64,000 nt of DNA from Halomonas denitrificans (GCF_003056305.1 NZ_PYVX01000002.1:646241-710240); one strand, 5' to 3'; positions 17,773-27,745 are shown, numbered from the stretch's first letter. The notes: generated from the sequence alone by a model not told the origin. Made by a program: numbers and translations.

Positions 17773-18858
17773 ATGTCCGGTAATACCTTCGGCAAGCTGT
17801 TCACCGTCACCACCTTCGGCGAGAGCCACGGCCCGGCGCTGGGGGCCATCGTCGATGGCTGCCCGCCGGGCCTGCTGCTCTCCGAGGAAGACCTGCAGCA
17901 CGACCTGGACCGCCGCCGTCCCGGCAGCTCCCGCCACACCACCCAGCGCCGCGAGGCCGACCGGGTGCGGATCCTCTCCGGGGTCTTCGAGGGGGTGACC
18001 ACCGGCACCGCCATCGGCCTTGTGATCGAGAACACCGACCAGCGCTCCACCGACTACTCGAAGATCAAGGACCAGTTCCGGCCGGCCCACGCCGACTACA
18101 GCTATCACCACAAGTACGGTATCCGCGACTATCGCGGCGGCGGGCGCTCCAGCGCCCGGGAGACCGCCATGCGGGTGGCGGCCGGGGCCATCGCCAAGAA
18201 GTACCTGGCGGCCCAGGGCATCACCGTGCGCGGCTACATGAGCCAGCTCGGCCCCATCGCCATCGACTTCAAACAGTGGGAGGCGGTGGAGGAGAACCCC
18301 TTCTTCTGCCCCGACCCCGAGCGGGTGCCCGAGCTCGAGGCCTACATGGACCAGCTTCGCCGCGACCAGGATTCGGTGGGGGCGAAGATCAGCGTGGTGG
18401 CCGAGGGCGTGCCGCCGGGGCTGGGGGAGCCGGTCTTCGACCGCCTGGACGCGGAACTGGCCCACGGCCTGATGAGCATCAACGCGGTGAAGGGCGTGGA
18501 GATCGGCGACGGCTTCGCCTCGGTGGCCCAGCGGGGCAGCGAGCACCGCGACGAGATGACCCCCGAGGGCTTTCTCTCCAACCATGCCGGCGGCGTGCTG
18601 GGCGGCATCTCCAGCGGCCAGTCGATCATCGCCCACCTGGCGCTCAAGCCCACCTCCAGCATCACCACGCCCGGGCGCTCCATCGATGTCCATGGCCAGC
18701 CGGTGGAGATCGTCACCAAGGGCCGCCACGATCCCTGCGTGGGCATCCGCGCCACGCCCATCGCCGAGGCGATGATGGCACTGACCCTGATGGATCACCT
18801 GCTGCGCCAGCGCGGCCAGAATGCCGAGGTGAAGGTCTCGACGCCGCGCTTGCGTTGA
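17773..18858 (+). CDS. aroC: Chorismate synthase
   Basis: Converts 5-enolpyruvylshikimate-3-phosphate to chorismate using reduced FMN, the last common step of aromatic biosynthesis. The 361-residue length is normal. Family signatures are visible: [18 protein letters not shown] near the N-terminus, the Arg-rich [17 protein letters not shown] region and [19 protein letters not shown] precedes the ATG. It follows prmB by 41 bases and is probably co-transcribed. Chorismate also feeds trpE and pabB, both in this window. Confidence 0.97.
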   Translation: MSGNTFGKLFTVTTFGESHGPALGAIVDGCPPGLLLSEEDLQHDLDRRRPGSSRHTTQRREADRVRILSGVFEGVTTGTAIGLVIENTDQRSTDYSKIKDQFRPAHADYSYHHKYGIRDYRGGGRSSARETAMRVAAGAIAKKYLAAQGITVRGYMSQLGPIAIDFKQWEAVEENPFFCPDPERVPELEAYMDQLRRDQDSVGAKISVVAEGVPPGLGEPVFDRLDAELAHGLMSINAVKGVEIGDGFASVAQRGSEHRDEMTPEGFLSNHAGGVLGGISSGQSIIAHLALKPTSSITTPGRSIDVHGQPVEIVTKGRHDPCVGIRATPIAEAMMALTLMDHLLRQRGQNAEVKVSTPRLR

Positions 18859-18915
18859 GCCGCGCCGCGCGGCATGGCTGCTACACTTCAGGCGTCCACC
18901 CACACGAGTGACGCC

Positions 18916-19323
18916 ATGAAGATCAACGTCGAATTCGACCTGACCCCCGAGGAGTTTCGTCAGGCGCTGGGCCTGCCCGACGTGGAGGCCTTCCAGAAGG
19001 ATCTGCTCGACCGGATCCAGAAGCAGATGGAGTCGGGCGTCGAGGGCTACGATCCGATGAGCCTGATGCAGCCCTTCCTGCAGCAGCAGGGGTTGTCGCA
19101 GAACCTGACGCAGGGGCTCTCCCAGGGCCTCTCCAGCTTCGGCAACTACCAGCAGATGATGCTCGACATGCTCTCCAAGGCCGCGGCCAGTGCCGGCCGC
19201 GGCGAGGCCGCCGACGAGGCCGCCTCGGGCGAGGCGTCGTCCTCTTCCAGCAAGAAGTCCTCCTCCTCCGGCAAGGCGTCCTCCACGGCCAGTGCCCGCT
19301 CCCGCGCCAAGCGCGAGAGCTGA
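18916..19323 (+). CDS. DUF6489-like small protein beside the PHA genes
   Basis: A 135-residue protein of unknown function. The N-terminus (MKINVEFDLTPEEFRQALGLPD) resembles DUF6489 proteins. It is followed by a Gln-rich helical region and a long disordered tail of Ser, Lys and Ala. I place the start at 18916 because the similarity begins there; the frame stays open back to 18874. A plausible -10 box (TACACT) lies about 30 bases upstream. The disordered tail and its place just ahead of the phasin and PHA synthase genes suggest a granule-associated or phasin-like accessory role, which is inference. Confidence 0.65.
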   Translation: MKINVEFDLTPEEFRQALGLPDVEAFQKDLLDRIQKQMESGVEGYDPMSLMQPFLQQQGLSQNLTQGLSQGLSSFGNYQQMMLDMLSKAAASAGRGEAADEAASGEASSSSSKKSSSSGKASSTASARSRAKRES

Positions 19324-19370
19324 CGGCGGGAGCCGCTCTTCGACCTTCGCCGGGGGCGGCCGCAATCCGG

Positions 19371-19399
19371 TTGCAAGCCCCGGCGACGCCGACTAGGCT
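19371..19399 (+). promoter_or_regulatory. Putative phasin promoter
   Basis: TTGCAA (19371-19376), a 17-base spacer and TAGGCT (19394-19399), 53 bases before the phasin start. A palindrome immediately downstream would cover the transcription start. Confidence 0.5.
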
Positions 19400-19415
19400 T
19401 TGTGCAGTGCAACAA
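19400..19415 (+). promoter_or_regulatory. PhaR-like operator palindrome
   Basis: TTGTGCAGTGCAACAA is a near-perfect inverted repeat centred on TGC-AGT-GCA. It resembles the TGC-N3-GCA sites bound by PhaR repressors at phasin promoters, and lies directly after the putative -10 box. No phaR gene is in this window. Confidence 0.45.
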
Positions 19416-19451
19416 GTCGTTCGTTAACGCGCCTCCAGGAGGGATTCGACA

Positions 19452-19889
19452 ATGCAGGACAAGATGATCGATGCATTCAACGAGCAGACCCGTCAGTTCT
19501 TCGAACCGATGCGCAAGCTCAACTCCCTGATGCTGAACAACATGGAGAAGATGACCCAGTATCAGATGGAGTCCATGAAGCGCTACAGCCAGATGGGCAC
19601 GGAGCGCCTGCGCGATGCCGGCGAGCTCTCCGACGCCGAGAGCGTGCGCGAGTTCGGCGCTCGCCAGGCCGAGATGATGAACGAGCTCTCCAAGCAGATG
19701 CTCGAGGACGCCAAGGCCATGAGCGAGATGAGCCTGGAGTTCAAGGCCGAACTCGAGAAGCTCTACGCCGAGTCCGGCAAGCAGCTCGCCGAGCAGGCCG
19801 AGAAGGCCGGTCAGGCGGCCAAGGAGGAGGCGACCCCGTCGGATCAGCCCGCCAAGGCGACCAGCCAGTCCGCGTCGCGCAAGCGCTGA
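19452..19889 (+). CDS. phaP: Phasin family protein
   Basis: A 145-residue helical protein expected to coat polyhydroxyalkanoate granules. It is almost all amphipathic helix, with FEPMRKLNSLMLNNMEKM in the N-terminal third, as in the phasin_2 family, and a C-terminal Ala/Lys/Gln-rich tail. Cysteine is absent and there is no signal peptide. CAGGAGG precedes the ATG. It stands between the DUF6489-like gene and phaC, an arrangement known from Halomonas. Its own promoter and a PhaR-like site suggest that it is induced when polymer is made. Confidence 0.88.
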   Translation: MQDKMIDAFNEQTRQFFEPMRKLNSLMLNNMEKMTQYQMESMKRYSQMGTERLRDAGELSDAESVREFGARQAEMMNELSKQMLEDAKAMSEMSLEFKAELEKLYAESGKQLAEQAEKAGQAAKEEATPSDQPAKATSQSASRKR

Positions 19890-19914
19890 TTTCCCAGACC
19901 GTCACCACGTCGCG

Positions 19915-19939
19915 CCGATATCCGCCTCGCGGGTATCGG
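19915..19939 (+). terminator. Hairpin between phasin and PHA synthase genes
   Basis: CCGATA-T-CCGC (19915-19925) pairs with GCGG-G-TATCGG (19929-19939) through 11 pairs including one G-U, with loop CTC. No T tract follows. It may limit read-through into phaC or protect phaP mRNA, consistent with phasin being needed in excess of synthase. Confidence 0.45.
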
Positions 19940-20036
19940 TGCCCGGCGTTCCGGCCATGGCCGACGCGAAGGGGACCGATGACAAGGGTCGGTCCGAGCG
20001 GTCTTAAGCGGTCCATATGAACAACAGGAGGGGTCA

Positions 20037-21872
20037 ATGCAGTCAGGGGTGCAAGCACCGACACCGGCAGAGCTGGAGGCGTGGAACGCCCAGCTCTCGG
20101 CGATCGGCGAGGAATATCGGGCCTTGATGCAGGATCTGCTGGCGCGCATGGTGCCCAGCGACGCCGCGGAATCGGTCCATGACGACATGCGGCGCAGCTT
20201 CCAGGCCGGCGCCGAATCGCTGATGCGCAATCCGCCCCTGCTGTGGCAGACCCAGTCGCGTCTGCTCCAGGACCAGGCTCAGCTGTGGCAGCAGTCGCTG
20301 CGCCGGCTGGCCGGCGAGGACGTCGAGCCGCTGGTCACCCCGGCCAAGGGGGATCGCCGCTTCAAGGACGACGCCTGGCGCGAGGATCCCTACTACCTGG
20401 CGATCATGCAGCAGTACCTGTTGTTCTCGCGCCTGGTGGAGGAGCTGATCGAGCGCCTGGACGGCCTCTCGGCGGACCAGAAGCGCAACCTCGGCTTCTA
20501 CGCGCGCCAGCTGGTCAACGCCATGGCGCCGACCAACTTCGTGACCACCAACCCCGAGGTGATGCGCAAGACCCTCGAGACCCGCGGCCAGAACCTGGTC
20601 GAGGGGCTCGCCCGCCTGCGCGAGGACCTGGCCAACTCCGCCGAGGGCCTCAACGTCACCATGACCGATCGCAGCGCCTTCGCCATCGGCGAGAACATCG
20701 CCGTCACGCCGGGGGCGGTGGTCTATGAGAACGAGCTGATCCAGCTGATCCAGTACACGCCGACCACCGAGCAGGTCTACAAGACGCCGCTGCTGGTGGT
20801 GCCGCCCTGGATCAACAAGTACTACATCCTCGACCTGCGCCAGGACAACTCCCTGGTGCGCTGGCTGGTGGAGCAGGGCCACACCGTCTTCCTGATCTCC
20901 TGGCGCAACCCCGGGCCCGCGCAGCGCGACCTGACCTGGGCCGACTACATGCAGCTGGGGCCCATCGACGCCATGGGCGCCATCGAACAGGCCACCGGCG
21001 AGAAGTCGGTCAACCTCCTGAGCTACTGTATCGGCGGCACCCTGACCGCCTCCACCGTGGCCTACCTGACCAGCACCCGGCGCGGCCGCAAGGTCAAGTC
21101 GGTGACCTACATGGCCACCCTGCAGGACTTCCGCGATCCCGGCGAGATCGGCGTCTTCCTCTCCGAGCCGGTGCTGGAGGGCATCGAGGCCAAGCTCGAG
21201 CGCGACGGCTACCTCGACGGCCGGGTCATGGCCTACTCCTTCAACCTGCTCCGCGAGAACGACCTCTTCTGGTCCTTCTACATCAACAACTACCTGAAGG
21301 GGGATGCCCCGGCGCCCTTCGACCTGCTCTACTGGAACACCGACGGGACCAACCTGCCGGCCGGCACCCACGCCTGGTACCTGCGCCACATGTACATGGA
21401 GAACCGGCTGGTGCAGCCCGGCGGGATCGAGCTCGACGGGGTCAAGATCGACCTGCGCAAGATCTCCACGCCGAGCTACTTCGTCTCCACCCGCGAGGAC
21501 CACATCGCCAAGTGGAACAGCACCTACTACGGCGCGCTGCTGCCCAAGGGGCCGGTGACCTTCGTGCTGGGCGGCTCCGGGCACATCGCCGGGATCGTCA
21601 ATCCGCCGAGCAAGAACAAGTACGGCTACTGGACCAACGACGAGCTGCCGGAGACCGCCGAGGCGTGGCTCGAGGGGGCCCAGCAGCACGAGGGCTCTTG
21701 GTGGCCGCACTGGCAGGCGTGGATGCTCGACAACGGCTACGTCGATCCCGAGAAGACGGTGCCAGCGCGCCAGCCCGGCGACGGCGAGCTCGACATCCTC
21801 GAGCCGGCCCCGGGGCGCTACGTGTGCATGACCATCCCCGAGGTGCTGGGCGAGGCCGAGTCCGAGGCGTAG
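20037..21872 (+). CDS. phaC: Class I poly(R)-hydroxyalkanoate synthase
   Basis: Polymerises (R)-3-hydroxyacyl-CoA, mainly 3-hydroxybutyryl-CoA, into storage polyester. The 611-residue protein has an N-terminal PhaC_N domain and an alpha/beta hydrolase catalytic domain. The lipase-like box holds Cys331 (SYCIGGT) in place of serine, and Asp488 (TREDHIAKW) and His516 (GGSGHIAG) complete the triad. AGGAGG precedes the ATG. The length and the single-gene form without phaE or phaR subunits fit class I. It lies downstream of phaP and ends at a strong terminator. Confidence 0.95.
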   Translation: MQSGVQAPTPAELEAWNAQLSAIGEEYRALMQDLLARMVPSDAAESVHDDMRRSFQAGAESLMRNPPLLWQTQSRLLQDQAQLWQQSLRRLAGEDVEPLVTPAKGDRRFKDDAWREDPYYLAIMQQYLLFSRLVEELIERLDGLSADQKRNLGFYARQLVNAMAPTNFVTTNPEVMRKTLETRGQNLVEGLARLREDLANSAEGLNVTMTDRSAFAIGENIAVTPGAVVYENELIQLIQYTPTTEQVYKTPLLVVPPWINKYYILDLRQDNSLVRWLVEQGHTVFLISWRNPGPAQRDLTWADYMQLGPIDAMGAIEQATGEKSVNLLSYCIGGTLTASTVAYLTSTRRGRKVKSVTYMATLQDFRDPGEIGVFLSEPVLEGIEAKLERDGYLDGRVMAYSFNLLRENDLFWSFYINNYLKGDAPAPFDLLYWNTDGTNLPAGTHAWYLRHMYMENRLVQPGGIELDGVKIDLRKISTPSYFVSTREDHIAKWNSTYYGALLPKGPVTFVLGGSGHIAGIVNPPSKNKYGYWTNDELPETAEAWLEGAQQHEGSWWPHWQAWMLDNGYVDPEKTVPARQPGDGELDILEPAPGRYVCMTIPEVLGEAESEA

Positions 21873-21900
21873 CCGCCGCCCGACCGTCCCCCGAGACAGA

Positions 21901-21926
21901 AAACCCCGCCAGCGGCGGGGTTTTTT
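21901..21926. terminator. Bidirectional terminator between phaC and lnt
   Basis: CCCCGCC (21904-21910), loop AGC and GGCGGGG (21914-21920), followed by TTTTTT on the plus strand and preceded by A residues that give a T tract on the minus strand. It can serve both convergent genes. Confidence 0.95.
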
Positions 21927-21957
21927 GTTGCCCGAGGGGTGCGGTGTGCCGGCCCGC

Positions 21958-23427
21958 TCAGCGCCGGCGGCGCAGTCCCGGCAGCACCAGCAGGGCCGCG
22001 AGCAGCCAGGCGGGCCAGCTGCCGGTGCGGGTGAAGGGGGTGAGGCCGTCAGTGGCCGTGACCTCGCCCTCGAGCACGGCGGTCTCGAACTGTGGGGCCC
22101 GGGCGGTGACACGGCCCCGGGCGTCGATGAGCGCGGTGACGCCGTTGCTGGTGGCGCGGATCACCGGGCGGCCGTTCTCCAGGGCGCGGAGGCGCGCCAT
22201 CTGCAGGTGCTGCAGCGGCCCGATCGAGGCGCCGAACCAGGTGTCGTTGGAGACCGTCAGCAGCACGCCGGCCTCGCGGGCCTGCTCAGCCACGAGATCG
22301 GCGTAGATGATCTCGTAGCAGATGGCGTTGCCGATGACGAGGCTGCCGACCCGCATCGGCGCCTGCTCCTCCGGGCCCGGGGTCATGGCCGGAGCCGGCA
22401 GGTCGAAGAAGGCGATGGCGCCGCGCAGCAGGCTCTCCAGCGGCAGGTACTCGCCGAAGGGCACCAGGTGCGCCTTGCGGTAGGCCCCCTCCACGTCGCC
22501 GCGGCCGACCACGCTGTTGTAGTAGAGCCCGCGCGCGTCGCGCTGCAGGATGCCGGTCACAAGCTCGGTGCCTGCCGGCAGGGCGGCATGGGCGCGCTCG
22601 AGGATCGGCGCGGCCTGGTCCTCGAACATCGGCAGCGCGGCCTCGGGCCAGATCACCAGGTCGACGTCGTCGTCGAGCCCGCGGGTCAGGCCGAGGTAGG
22701 TGTCGACGGCTTGGCGCTGGCCCTCGGGGCGCCACTTGATCAGCTGCGGCAGGTTGCCCTGCAGCAGCGCGACGCGCACCGGCTCGCCCCGCGGCGTGGT
22801 CCACTGGTCCGGCAGGGCCAGCGGCACCAGCCACAGCGCGGCCAGCGGGACGGCGGCCCAGGCGCGGCGACGCAGCAGCTCGACGCCGAGGCTGCCGGTG
22901 AGGGCGACGATCAGCGACAGCAGGTAGACGCCGCCCACCGGGGCCCAGGGGGCCAGGGGCGAGTCGACCTGGGCGCTGCCGAGCAGCAGCCAGGGAAAGC
23001 CGGTGAACAGCCAGGTGCGCAGCCACTCGCCGAGCACCCAGGCGCCGGCGAAGGTGAGGGCGGCGAGGCGCGGCCCGCACAGGCGGCGATAGCCCCACAG
23101 GGTGGCGGCGAAGAACAGTGCCAGGCCGACGACGAACAGCGCCGTCAGCAGCAGCGCCAGGGGCACCCCGGTGTAGCCGTAGTCGTGGATCGAGACGTAG
23201 ACCCAGGAGGCCCCGGAGCCGAACAGGCCGATGCCGTAGCAGAGGCCGCGCAGCGCGGCCTGGCGGGGCGTCAGGGCGGGCAGCCCGAGATAGAGCAGGC
23301 CGGCGGCGACCGGGCCCAGCCACCAGAGCGAAAAGGGGGCGGTGCTGAGGGTGGTAAGTCCCCCGGCCACCAGGGCCAGCAGGCAGCCCAGGGCCGGGGG
23401 CAGGCGAACGTCAGCCATCGTGTCCAT
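21958..23427 (-). CDS. lnt: Apolipoprotein N-acyltransferase
   Basis: Adds the third acyl chain to the N-terminal cysteine of lipoproteins at the inner membrane. The 489-residue protein has six or seven N-terminal membrane helices, a periplasmic nitrilase-like domain and one C-terminal helix. The catalytic Glu262 (WPEAALP), Lys318 (YRKAHLVPFGEY) and Cys370 (ICYEIIYAD) are all present. The start at 23427 is the first in-frame ATG; a second ATG three codons on is possible. It is the last gene of the ybeZ-ybeY-corC-lnt series and starts 20 bases after corC. Confidence 0.95.
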   Translation of the reverse strand: MDTMADVRLPPALGCLLALVAGGLTTLSTAPFSLWWLGPVAAGLLYLGLPALTPRQAALRGLCYGIGLFGSGASWVYVSIHDYGYTGVPLALLLTALFVVGLALFFAATLWGYRRLCGPRLAALTFAGAWVLGEWLRTWLFTGFPWLLLGSAQVDSPLAPWAPVGGVYLLSLIVALTGSLGVELLRRRAWAAVPLAALWLVPLALPDQWTTPRGEPVRVALLQGNLPQLIKWRPEGQRQAVDTYLGLTRGLDDDVDLVIWPEAALPMFEDQAAPILERAHAALPAGTELVTGILQRDARGLYYNSVVGRGDVEGAYRKAHLVPFGEYLPLESLLRGAIAFFDLPAPAMTPGPEEQAPMRVGSLVIGNAICYEIIYADLVAEQAREAGVLLTVSNDTWFGASIGPLQHLQMARLRALENGRPVIRATSNGVTALIDARGRVTARAPQFETAVLEGEVTATDGLTPFTRTGSWPAWLLAALLVLPGLRRRR

Positions 23428-23447
23428 CCATGGAAGGGGGCGGCGGG

Positions 23448-24317
23448 TTACTCCTCGTCGCCGTCGTCGCAGCGCGAGGCCTCGAGCAGGCGGATGCGCC
23501 GGTTGTCGGCGTTGAGCACGGTGAAGCGCCAGCCGCTGAGCTCGGTGTGCTCGCCGCGACCCGGCAGGTGGCCGAAGCGCTGCATCACCAGGCCCCCGAG
23601 GGTGTCGAACTCGTCGTCGGAGAACTGGGTGCCGAAGCGCTCGTTGAAGTCCTCGATGGGGGTCAGGGCGCGGATCGCGTAGCGTTCCTCACCCAGCTCG
23701 CGGATATCGATCTCCTCGTCGATGTCGTGCTCGTCCTCGATCTCGCCGACGATCTCCTCGAGGATGTCCTCGATGGTGACGATGCCCGCCGTGCCGCCGT
23801 ACTCGTCCACCACCACCGCCATGTGGTTGCGGGTGTCCTGGAACTCCTTGAGCAGGCTGTTGAGGCGCTTGGACTCGGGCACGAACATCGCCGGGCGCAG
23901 CACCTCGTCGAGCTGGAAGGGGCGGCCGTTCTCCTGGCCGCTGCGCAGCAGCGGCAGCAGGTCCTTGGCCAGCAGGATGCCCTTGACCTCGTCGAGGTTC
24001 TCGCCGATCACCGGGTAGCGGGAGTGGCCGGTCTCCAGTATCACCGGCAGGTACTCCTCGAGGGGCTGGTCGAGGGCGATAGCGGTGATCTGCGAGCGGG
24101 GGATCAGCACCTCGCGGACCTGCTGGTCGCTGATGCTCAGGGCACCCTCGATGATCATCATGGCGTCCTGGTCGAGCTTCAGGCGGGAGCCCGCCTGGCG
24201 GAGGAACTCCAGCAGTTCGCCGCGGGAGCTGGGTTCGTCGCTGTCGTTGGACAGGGCACTGAACAACTTATCGAGCCAGGACCTGTTGCCCTGGCCACTC
24301 GATCGGTCTTCGCTCAT
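23448..24317 (-). CDS. corC: CorC/YbeX-type CBS domain protein
   Basis: A 289-residue cytoplasmic protein linked to magnesium or cobalt homeostasis and, in E. coli, to ribosome-related stress together with YbeY. Two CBS domains (about residues 65-190; [19 protein letters not shown] and [19 protein letters not shown]) are followed by a CorC_HlyC transporter-associated domain. The N-terminus has the short linker usual for YbeX. Its ATG overlaps the ybeY stop as ATGA, so translation is coupled. The strongly acidic stretch around residues 190-215 is normal for the family. Confidence 0.92.
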   Translation of the reverse strand: MSEDRSSGQGNRSWLDKLFSALSNDSDEPSSRGELLEFLRQAGSRLKLDQDAMMIIEGALSISDQQVREVLIPRSQITAIALDQPLEEYLPVILETGHSRYPVIGENLDEVKGILLAKDLLPLLRSGQENGRPFQLDEVLRPAMFVPESKRLNSLLKEFQDTRNHMAVVVDEYGGTAGIVTIEDILEEIVGEIEDEHDIDEEIDIRELGEERYAIRALTPIEDFNERFGTQFSDDEFDTLGGLVMQRFGHLPGRGEHTELSGWRFTVLNADNRRIRLLEASRCDDGDEE

Positions 24318-24826
24318 GCGTCGGCTCTCTCGTCCTCGTGGTCGGTATCGCGGTGCGGAGGGCTGGGGGTGAGATACGGGTCGGCGATCCCCAGCGATGC
24401 CAGGATCTCGCGCTCGAGGGCCTCCATGATCACGGCCTCGGCGTCGTCGATGTGATCGTGACCCAGCAGGTGCAGGGTGCCGTGGATCACCATGTGAGCG
24501 TAGTGAGCGGGCGTCGACTTGTCCTGCTCGCGGGCCTCCCGGACCACCACCGGATGGCAGATCACCAGGTCGCCGAGCAGCGGCAGGTCGATCCCCGGCG
24601 GGCCCTCGAAGGGGAAGGAGAGCACGTTGGTGGGCTTGTCGCGGCCGCGGTAGTTGCGGTTCAAGGCCTGGCTCTCCTCGGCGTCGACGAAGCGCACGGT
24701 CAGCTCATGGCGGGTCTCGTCGGGCGTTTTGGCGAGCACGGCCGCGACCCACGCCTCGAGCTCGGCCTGGGACGGCAGGGCCTCGGCCGCGAGGGCCACC
24801 TGGCGATCGACGATGACCTCGCTCAC
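24314..24826 (-). CDS. ybeY: Endoribonuclease YbeY (rRNA maturation factor)
   Basis: A 170-residue metalloprotein needed for 16S rRNA 3' end maturation and ribosome quality control. The zinc motif H-x3-H-x5-H is complete with His115, His119 and His125 ([11 protein letters not shown]). The conserved NVLSFPFE segment is present around residues 67-74. Both ends overlap their neighbours by four bases (ATGA), upstream with ybeZ and downstream with corC. The N-terminus is slightly longer than in E. coli. I see no better internal start. Confidence 0.95.
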   Translation of the reverse strand: MSEVIVDRQVALAAEALPSQAELEAWVAAVLAKTPDETRHELTVRFVDAEESQALNRNYRGRDKPTNVLSFPFEGPPGIDLPLLGDLVICHPVVVREAREQDKSTPAHYAHMVIHGTLHLLGHDHIDDAEAVIMEALEREILASLGIADPYLTPSPPHRDTDHEDERADA

Positions 24827-25911
24827 GCGTCGCCCCGCTCGTCATGGCGCAGGCGCGCCTGGCGCTCCTCGGCCTGGGCCTCGCGGCGCGCCTCGCGCTG
24901 CTCCCGACGTTCGCGTTCGGCGGCTTCCTCGCCGGCCTCGAAGTGGTCGTAGGCCTCGATGATGCGCTGGACCAGGGGGTGGCGCACCACGTCCTTGGCG
25001 GCGAAGTGGGTCACGCCGATCCCCGGCGTGTCCTTGAGCACGTCGAGCACCTGGATCAGCCCCGAGGTCTGGCCGCGGGGCAGGTCGACCTGGGTCACGT
25101 CGCCGGTGATCACCGCCGTGGAGCCGAAGCCGATGCGGGTCAGGAACATCTTCATCTGCTCGCGGGTGGTGTTCTGGCTCTCGTCGAGGATGATGAAGGC
25201 GTTGTTGAGGGTGCGCCCGCGCATGTAGGCCAGCGGGGCGATCTCGATCACCTGGCGCTCGATCAGCTTGGCCACCTGCTCGAAGCCGATCATCTCGTAG
25301 AGGGCGTCGTAGAGTGGGCGCAGGTAGGGATCGATCTTCTGGGCCAGGTCGCCGGGCAAAAAGCCGAGCTTCTCGCCGGCCTCCACGGCCGGGCGCACCA
25401 GCAGGATGCGACGCACCTCCTGTTGGTTGAGCGCCTCCACCGCGGCGGCCACGGCCAGGTAGGTCTTGCCGGTGCCGGCCGGACCGATGCCGAAGTTGAT
25501 GTCGTGGGCACGGATGCTCTGGACGTAGCCCTGCTGGTTGAGGCCGCGGGGCTTGATGACCGTGCGTGGTGTGCGCAGCAGCACCTCGTCGTCGGCCTCG
25601 TCGCCCTCTTCCTCGTCCAGCGCCTCGAGGCCGGACTCCTGCAGAAAGAGGTGCACCGTGTCGGGCTCGAGGTCGCTGGCCTCGGTCTCCCGGTAGAGGT
25701 GCTCCAGCACGTTGGCGGCGGCCTTGACGCGATGGGCGGGCCCGGCGAGCTGGAAGATGTTGCCGCGGTTGCGCAGGGTGATGCCCAGCCGGGCCTCGAC
25801 CAGCTTGAGGTGCTCGTCGCGCTGGCCGCAGAGGTTGGCCAGGCGTCGAGGATCGTTGGGTTCCAGGTTCAGGGTGATGATGCGGTTGGCCTGAGAAGAT
25901 GGCTGGCTCAA
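24823..25911 (-). CDS. ybeZ: PhoH-like ATPase YbeZ
   Basis: A 362-residue PhoH-family NTPase that partners YbeY in RNA metabolism. The N-terminal part (about residues 15-75) resembles a KH-like RNA-binding region. It is followed by an acidic linker (about 97-110) and the ATPase core with Walker A GPAGTGKT at 143-150 and the Walker B-like ILDESQN. The C-terminus is highly charged and Arg/Glu-rich, a tail not essential to the fold. It is the second gene after miaB on the minus strand, the common gammaproteobacterial order. Confidence 0.93.
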   Translation of the reverse strand: MSQPSSQANRIITLNLEPNDPRRLANLCGQRDEHLKLVEARLGITLRNRGNIFQLAGPAHRVKAAANVLEHLYRETEASDLEPDTVHLFLQESGLEALDEEEGDEADDEVLLRTPRTVIKPRGLNQQGYVQSIRAHDINFGIGPAGTGKTYLAVAAAVEALNQQEVRRILLVRPAVEAGEKLGFLPGDLAQKIDPYLRPLYDALYEMIGFEQVAKLIERQVIEIAPLAYMRGRTLNNAFIILDESQNTTREQMKMFLTRIGFGSTAVITGDVTQVDLPRGQTSGLIQVLDVLKDTPGIGVTHFAAKDVVRHPLVQRIIEAYDHFEAGEEAAERERREQREARREAQAEERQARLRHDERGDA

Positions 25912-25984
25912 GACGGGGGGATCCGTGCGTTGTGGATGTGGCTCCCAGCTTACTGCCCCGGCGCCGGCCGGGGCAATCGCTGAC

Positions 25985-27328
25985 TCAGAAGCGCTCGGGG
26001 GAGGCGAGCTCGCCGCGCAGGGAGTTGGGCAGCGCCTCGGTGATCTCGACGTCGACGAAGTAGCCGATCAGCTCGAAGGGATTGGCGGCGCGGAAGTTGA
26101 CCACGCGGTTGTTCTCGGTGCGTCCGGAGAGCTGGCCGGGGTCCCGGGGCGAGAAGCCGGTGACCAGGATGCGCTGGGTGGTGCCCACCATGCGCCGGCT
26201 GATCTGCATCGTCTGCTGGTTGATGCGCTCCTGGAGGATCGCCAGGCGCTGCTTCTTGACGCTCTCCGGGGTGTCGTCCTCGAGTCCCGCGGCCGGGGTG
26301 CCGGGGCGCGCCGAGTAGACGAAGCTGAAGGAGTGATCGAAGCCGATGCGATGGATGAGGTCCATGGTCGACTCGAAGTCCTCGGCGGTCTCGCCGGGGA
26401 AGCCGATGATGAAGTCCGAGGAGAAGCTGATGTCGGGGCGCAGGGCGCGGATGCGCTCCATCTTGGCGACGTACTCCTCCACGGTGTGGCCGCGCTTCAT
26501 GGCGGCGAGCACGCGGTCGGAGCCCGCCTGCACCGGCAGGTGGAGGTGGCTGACCAGCTCCGGGATCTCGCCGTAGGCCTCGATCAGGCTGTCGGAGAAC
26601 TCCACCGGGTGCGAGGTGGTGAAGCGGATGCGGTCGATGCCCTCGACGGCGGCCACGCAGGCGATCAGCTCGGCCAGGTCGATCTCGTCGCCGAGCCGGT
26701 TCTCGCCGCGGTAGGCGTTGACGTTCTGGCCCAGCAGGTTGATCTCGCGCACCCCCTGCTCGGCCAGGTGGATGACCTCGTCCATCACCGCCTCGAAGGG
26801 GCGCGAGACCTCCTCGCCGCGGGTGTAGGGCACCACGCAGAAGGTGCAGTACTTGGAGCAGCCCTCCATGATGGAGACGAAGGCGGTGGCGCCGTCGGAG
26901 CTCGGCTTGGGCAGGTGGTCGAACTTCTCGACCTCGGGGAAGGTGACGTCGACCACCGAGATCTTGTCGTCGGCCCGCGCGTCGAGCATGCCCGGCACCC
27001 GGTGCAGGGTCTGGGGCCCGAACACCATGTCGACATGGGGCGCGCGCTTGCGCAGGGCCTCGCCCTCCTGGCTGGCCACGCAGCCGCCCACGCCGATCAC
27101 CAGTTCCGGGTTGGCCTCCTTGAGCTTCTTCCAGCGGCCGAGCTGGTGGAAGACCTTCTCCTGGGCCTTCTCGCGGATGGAGCAGGTGTTGAGCAGGATG
27201 ACGTCGGCATCGCGCTCGTCGTCGGTGAGCTCGAGCTGATGGGATTCGCCGAGCAGATCCGCCATGCGCGCGGAATCGTACTCGTTCATCTGGCAGCCGT
27301 GCGTCTTGATGAAGAGTTTCTTCGCCAT
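25985..27328 (-). CDS. miaB: tRNA-2-methylthio-N6-dimethylallyladenosine synthase
   Basis: Adds the methylthio group to i6A37 of tRNAs reading UNN codons, using S-adenosylmethionine and iron-sulfur clusters. The 447-residue protein has the N-terminal methylthiotransferase domain with Cys12, Cys49 and Cys83, the radical-SAM motif Cys157-x3-Cys161-x2-Cys164 (CSKYCTFC) and a C-terminal TRAM domain. I chose the ATG at 27328 because family similarity begins at [15 protein letters not shown]; the frame extends another 30 codons without support. It heads the minus-strand operon with ybeZ, 73 bases away. Confidence 0.96.
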   Translation of the reverse strand: MAKKLFIKTHGCQMNEYDSARMADLLGESHQLELTDDERDADVILLNTCSIREKAQEKVFHQLGRWKKLKEANPELVIGVGGCVASQEGEALRKRAPHVDMVFGPQTLHRVPGMLDARADDKISVVDVTFPEVEKFDHLPKPSSDGATAFVSIMEGCSKYCTFCVVPYTRGEEVSRPFEAVMDEVIHLAEQGVREINLLGQNVNAYRGENRLGDEIDLAELIACVAAVEGIDRIRFTTSHPVEFSDSLIEAYGEIPELVSHLHLPVQAGSDRVLAAMKRGHTVEEYVAKMERIRALRPDISFSSDFIIGFPGETAEDFESTMDLIHRIGFDHSFSFVYSARPGTPAAGLEDDTPESVKKQRLAILQERINQQTMQISRRMVGTTQRILVTGFSPRDPGQLSGRTENNRVVNFRAANPFELIGYFVDVEITEALPNSLRGELASPERF

Positions 27329-27745
27329 AAGAGTAGGTCGCGGCAGCTGGCGCGACGGGACACCGTTGGATGGACGTGGGGGGATGGCCGGATGGCCACC
27401 CGAGACAAGACCCTGCATTATACGCCGCAGCCGGCAGCGGGGCCAGCGTGGGCCCGCGGTCGCGCGCCCCGACTGTGGTACCCTGTGGGCCTTTCGAGGA
27501 CGGGGCCAGGCGTCGGCCGGGGATCATGGGCTGGTCAGAAAATGACCGGATTGTGACCGAGACGATGGTCGCGCCGGCTTGCGGCGGGTTTCCAGCGGTT
27601 TTCCCGATGGTTGTCCACAGCAGCTGTGGGTAACCCGTCCGTGCGAACCACGCATCGCCGTCGTGCCCGGCATGGACGTCCGGGCGCGGCGCACGCGTCA
27701 CGACAGAGCAACGACACGCGAGCCTTGGACAGCCAGGACGATGGC
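27329..27745. promoter_or_regulatory. Divergent intergenic region of miaB and the SH3 protein
   Basis: No gene is supported in these 417 bases. The notable element is an inverted pair of DnaA-box-like 9-mers, TTGTCCACA (27611-27619) and TGTGGGTAA (27625-27633). A GC-rich stretch with CTGTGGTACCCT near 27473 may contain an extended -10 promoter. I cannot fix the start points. Confidence 0.4.

Noticed and set aside
20043..22112. Open frame of 689 codons on the minus strand opposite phaC
   Set aside because: It is antisense to a clearly conserved gene and has low-complexity His/Val/Gly/Gln composition, a common artefact of high-GC DNA. No family features.
27611..27633. Replication origin suggested by DnaA-box-like sequences
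   Set aside because: Only two degenerate boxes, no AT-rich unwinding region and no dnaA, dnaN or gyrB nearby.
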